Assembly: GCA_020354105.1 (NCBI GenBank)
Contig: CP070642.1
Coordinates: 870,517-876,730 of the forward strand
Direction of reading: 5' to 3'
Source of the DNA: Chloroflexota bacterium
GTDB taxonomy: Bacteria > Chloroflexota > Dehalococcoidia > GIF9 > UBA5629
Length of the DNA stretch: 6,214 nucleotides
Position numbers and translations under genes: made by a program
Notes under the pieces: model-generated
The model's input: only the letters and a program-made list of their open reading frames with translations
What the model was told of the DNA's origin: nothing
Databases searched by the model: none
In this document: positions 5,091-6,214 of the stretch, in pieces
How positions within the stretch are numbered: position 1 is the stretch's first letter
Layout: each line of letters begins with the position of its first letter

Positions 5091-6214
5091 CTAAATTTCT
5101 CCTTTTTCCCGAAACCCTTCAATCTCCGCAGGTGTATAACCAAGCCATTCCAAAATCTCTTGAGTATGCTCGCCTAATGTGGGAGGTAGCCTTCTGATTT
5201 CAGGTTGCGTTTCCGAGAACTTTGCAGGATAAGCCACTTGTTTTACCTTGTGGCCTTTAGCATTCTCCACCTCAGTGAAAACGCTGCGCCTACTAAGATG
5301 TTTATCAGCTACAACCTCTTCCAGGCTTAAAACAGGTGCACAGGGGACATCAGCCTCAATTAGAATCTTAACCCATTCATCTCGGCTTTTAGTAAGCAGT
5401 GTCTGCTTCAGAGTAGCAGCAAGTTCTTCCCGCCTCTGCCATCTTTGCTCGCGGGGCATATCGGCCAACTCAGGCTTGCCAATACTGTGACACAAATTGC
5501 TCCAGAAATAATTCTCATGAGCGATGCTCAGGGTAAGAAACTTGCCATCCTTAGCCTCAAATACCCCCATAGCCGGCTCTCCGCTGCCCTGTCTCGGCTG
5601 TATGCCGGCAGTGAAATATTGACCTAGCGGAACGCTCAACCAGGAGACCAGTCCCTCTGTCATGGAAACATCGATATACTGTCCCGCCCCCATCTTGTCA
5701 CGGGCAATTAAGGCACCGAGTATGCTGATGGCAGCGAACATGCCTGCTGACAGGTCAGCAACGAGAATCCCGGGTAGCTGGGGAGTTCCTTCAGCATCTT
5801 TGGGAGTAAAATTCAATATTCCGGCGATTCCCTGATAGCTGGAGTCATGTGCCGGCCAATCTCTGTAAGGACCGTACTGGCCATAGCCGGAAACCGAGCA
5901 ATAAACTATTTTAGGATTTATATCCTTAATTGCGTTATAGCCGATCCCCAAGCGATCAACTACGCCTGGCCTCATACATTCTATAATGACGTCGCAATTC
6001 TTGGCTAACCTGTAGCAAATCTCCTTACCTGCTTCTGATTTCAGGTTAACAGTCAGGCTGCGCTTGTTCCGGTTGGTAATCTCAAGGAAATGAGGTAGTA
6101 CACGTGCTGGGTTGCCCATGCCGGGACGCTCCAGTATGATGACATCTGCGCCAAGATCTCCCAGCAACATAGAACAGTAGGTCACCGGGAGCTTCTCTTC
6201 TACGGTTAAGACTC
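5091..6214 (-). CDS. CaiB/BaiF family (family III) CoA-transferase or alpha-methylacyl-CoA racemase, 5' end cut by right edge
   Basis: The frame is open to the window edge. A GTG at 6185 could be read as a start, but it falls inside the conserved N-terminal motif (residues upstream read VLTVEEKLP, then VTYCSMLLGDLGADVI), so the true start lies outside; about ten residues are probably missing. Numbering from that GTG, family motifs are LLGDLGADVI (7-16), RNKRSL (39-44), KIVYCSVSGYGQYGPY (92-107), GQYIDVSM (168-175) and the C-terminal LGEHTQEIL (337-345). D144 in LVADLSAG matches the Asp shared by transferases and racemases. H113-D114 (PAHDSSY) and E224 (AHENYF) fall where alpha-methylacyl-CoA racemase has its His, Asp and Glu. 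The protein may therefore transfer CoA to a carboxylic acid, or invert a 2-substituted acyl-CoA before the dehydrogenase acts. It is the first visible gene of the operon; more genes may lie upstream. Confidence 0.88.
   Translation of the reverse strand, partial: VLTVEEKLPVTYCSMLLGDLGADVIILERPGMGNPARVLPHFLEITNRNKRSLTVNLKSEAGKEICYRLAKNCDVIIECMRPGVVDRLGIGYNAIKDINPKIVYCSVSGYGQYGPYRDWPAHDSSYQGIAGILNFTPKDAEGTPQLPGILVADLSAGMFAAISILGALIARDKMGAGQYIDVSMTEGLVSWLSVPLGQYFTAGIQPRQGSGEPAMGVFEAKDGKFLTLSIAHENYFWSNLCHSIGKPELADMPREQRWQRREELAATLKQTLLTKSRDEWVKILIEADVPCAPVLSLEEVVADKHLSRRSVFTEVENAKGHKVKQVAYPAKFSETQPEIRRLPPTLGEHTQEILEWLGYTPAEIEGFREKGEI

Noticed and set aside
6183..6185. GTG at 6185 as the real start of the CaiB/BaiF gene
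   Set aside because: The frame stays open to the window edge, and the residues upstream of the GTG align in length with the conserved N-terminal strand and loop of the family. No Shine-Dalgarno site fits the GTG well enough to outweigh this.

Overview
The window is a piece of a bacterial genome with every recognisable gene on the minus strand, so transcription runs from the right edge to the left. The gene content (acyl-CoA beta-oxidation modules, a DUF35 partner protein next to a lipid-transfer-type thiolase, a DUF401 membrane protein), strong Shine-Dalgarno sites and moderate base composition suggest an anaerobic or facultative organic-acid degrader. A Dehalococcoidia-like Chloroflexota or a Desulfobacterota member would fit, but the taxon is a guess from style, not from a marker gene.

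Positions 6214 to 611 hold six closely packed genes that look like one operon. In transcription order they are: a CaiB/BaiF family (family III) CoA-transferase or racemase, cut by the right edge; an acyl-CoA dehydrogenase; an SDR dehydrogenase; an enoyl-CoA hydratase; a DUF35 zinc-ribbon/OB-fold protein; and a lipid-transfer/SCP2-type thiolase. Gaps are 40, 53, 24, 10 and 18 bases. Together they provide a full beta-oxidation round: handling of the CoA ester, alpha,beta-dehydrogenation, hydration, oxidation of the 3-hydroxyacyl-CoA, and thiolytic cleavage by a thiolase/DUF35 pair. The set of families matches the bbs/bns operons that degrade benzylsuccinate and naphthylmethylsuccinate, here with one copy of each. 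The actual substrate cannot be read from the sequence.

Several active-site positions depart from the family norm. The dehydrogenase has Asp where the usual catalytic Glu sits. The thiolase has Tyr at the usual His/Asn position. The SDR has Cys for the usual Asn. The CaiB/BaiF protein carries residues matching the His/Asp pair of alpha-methylacyl-CoA racemases. These are the most interesting features of the window.

Positions 610 to 313 are a non-coding gap of 298 bases with AT-rich dyads and a possible promoter. Positions 312 to 1 encode the N-terminal 104 residues of a DUF401 family membrane protein that runs off the left edge. I saw no RNA genes, insertion sequences, CRISPR arrays or clear rho-independent terminators.
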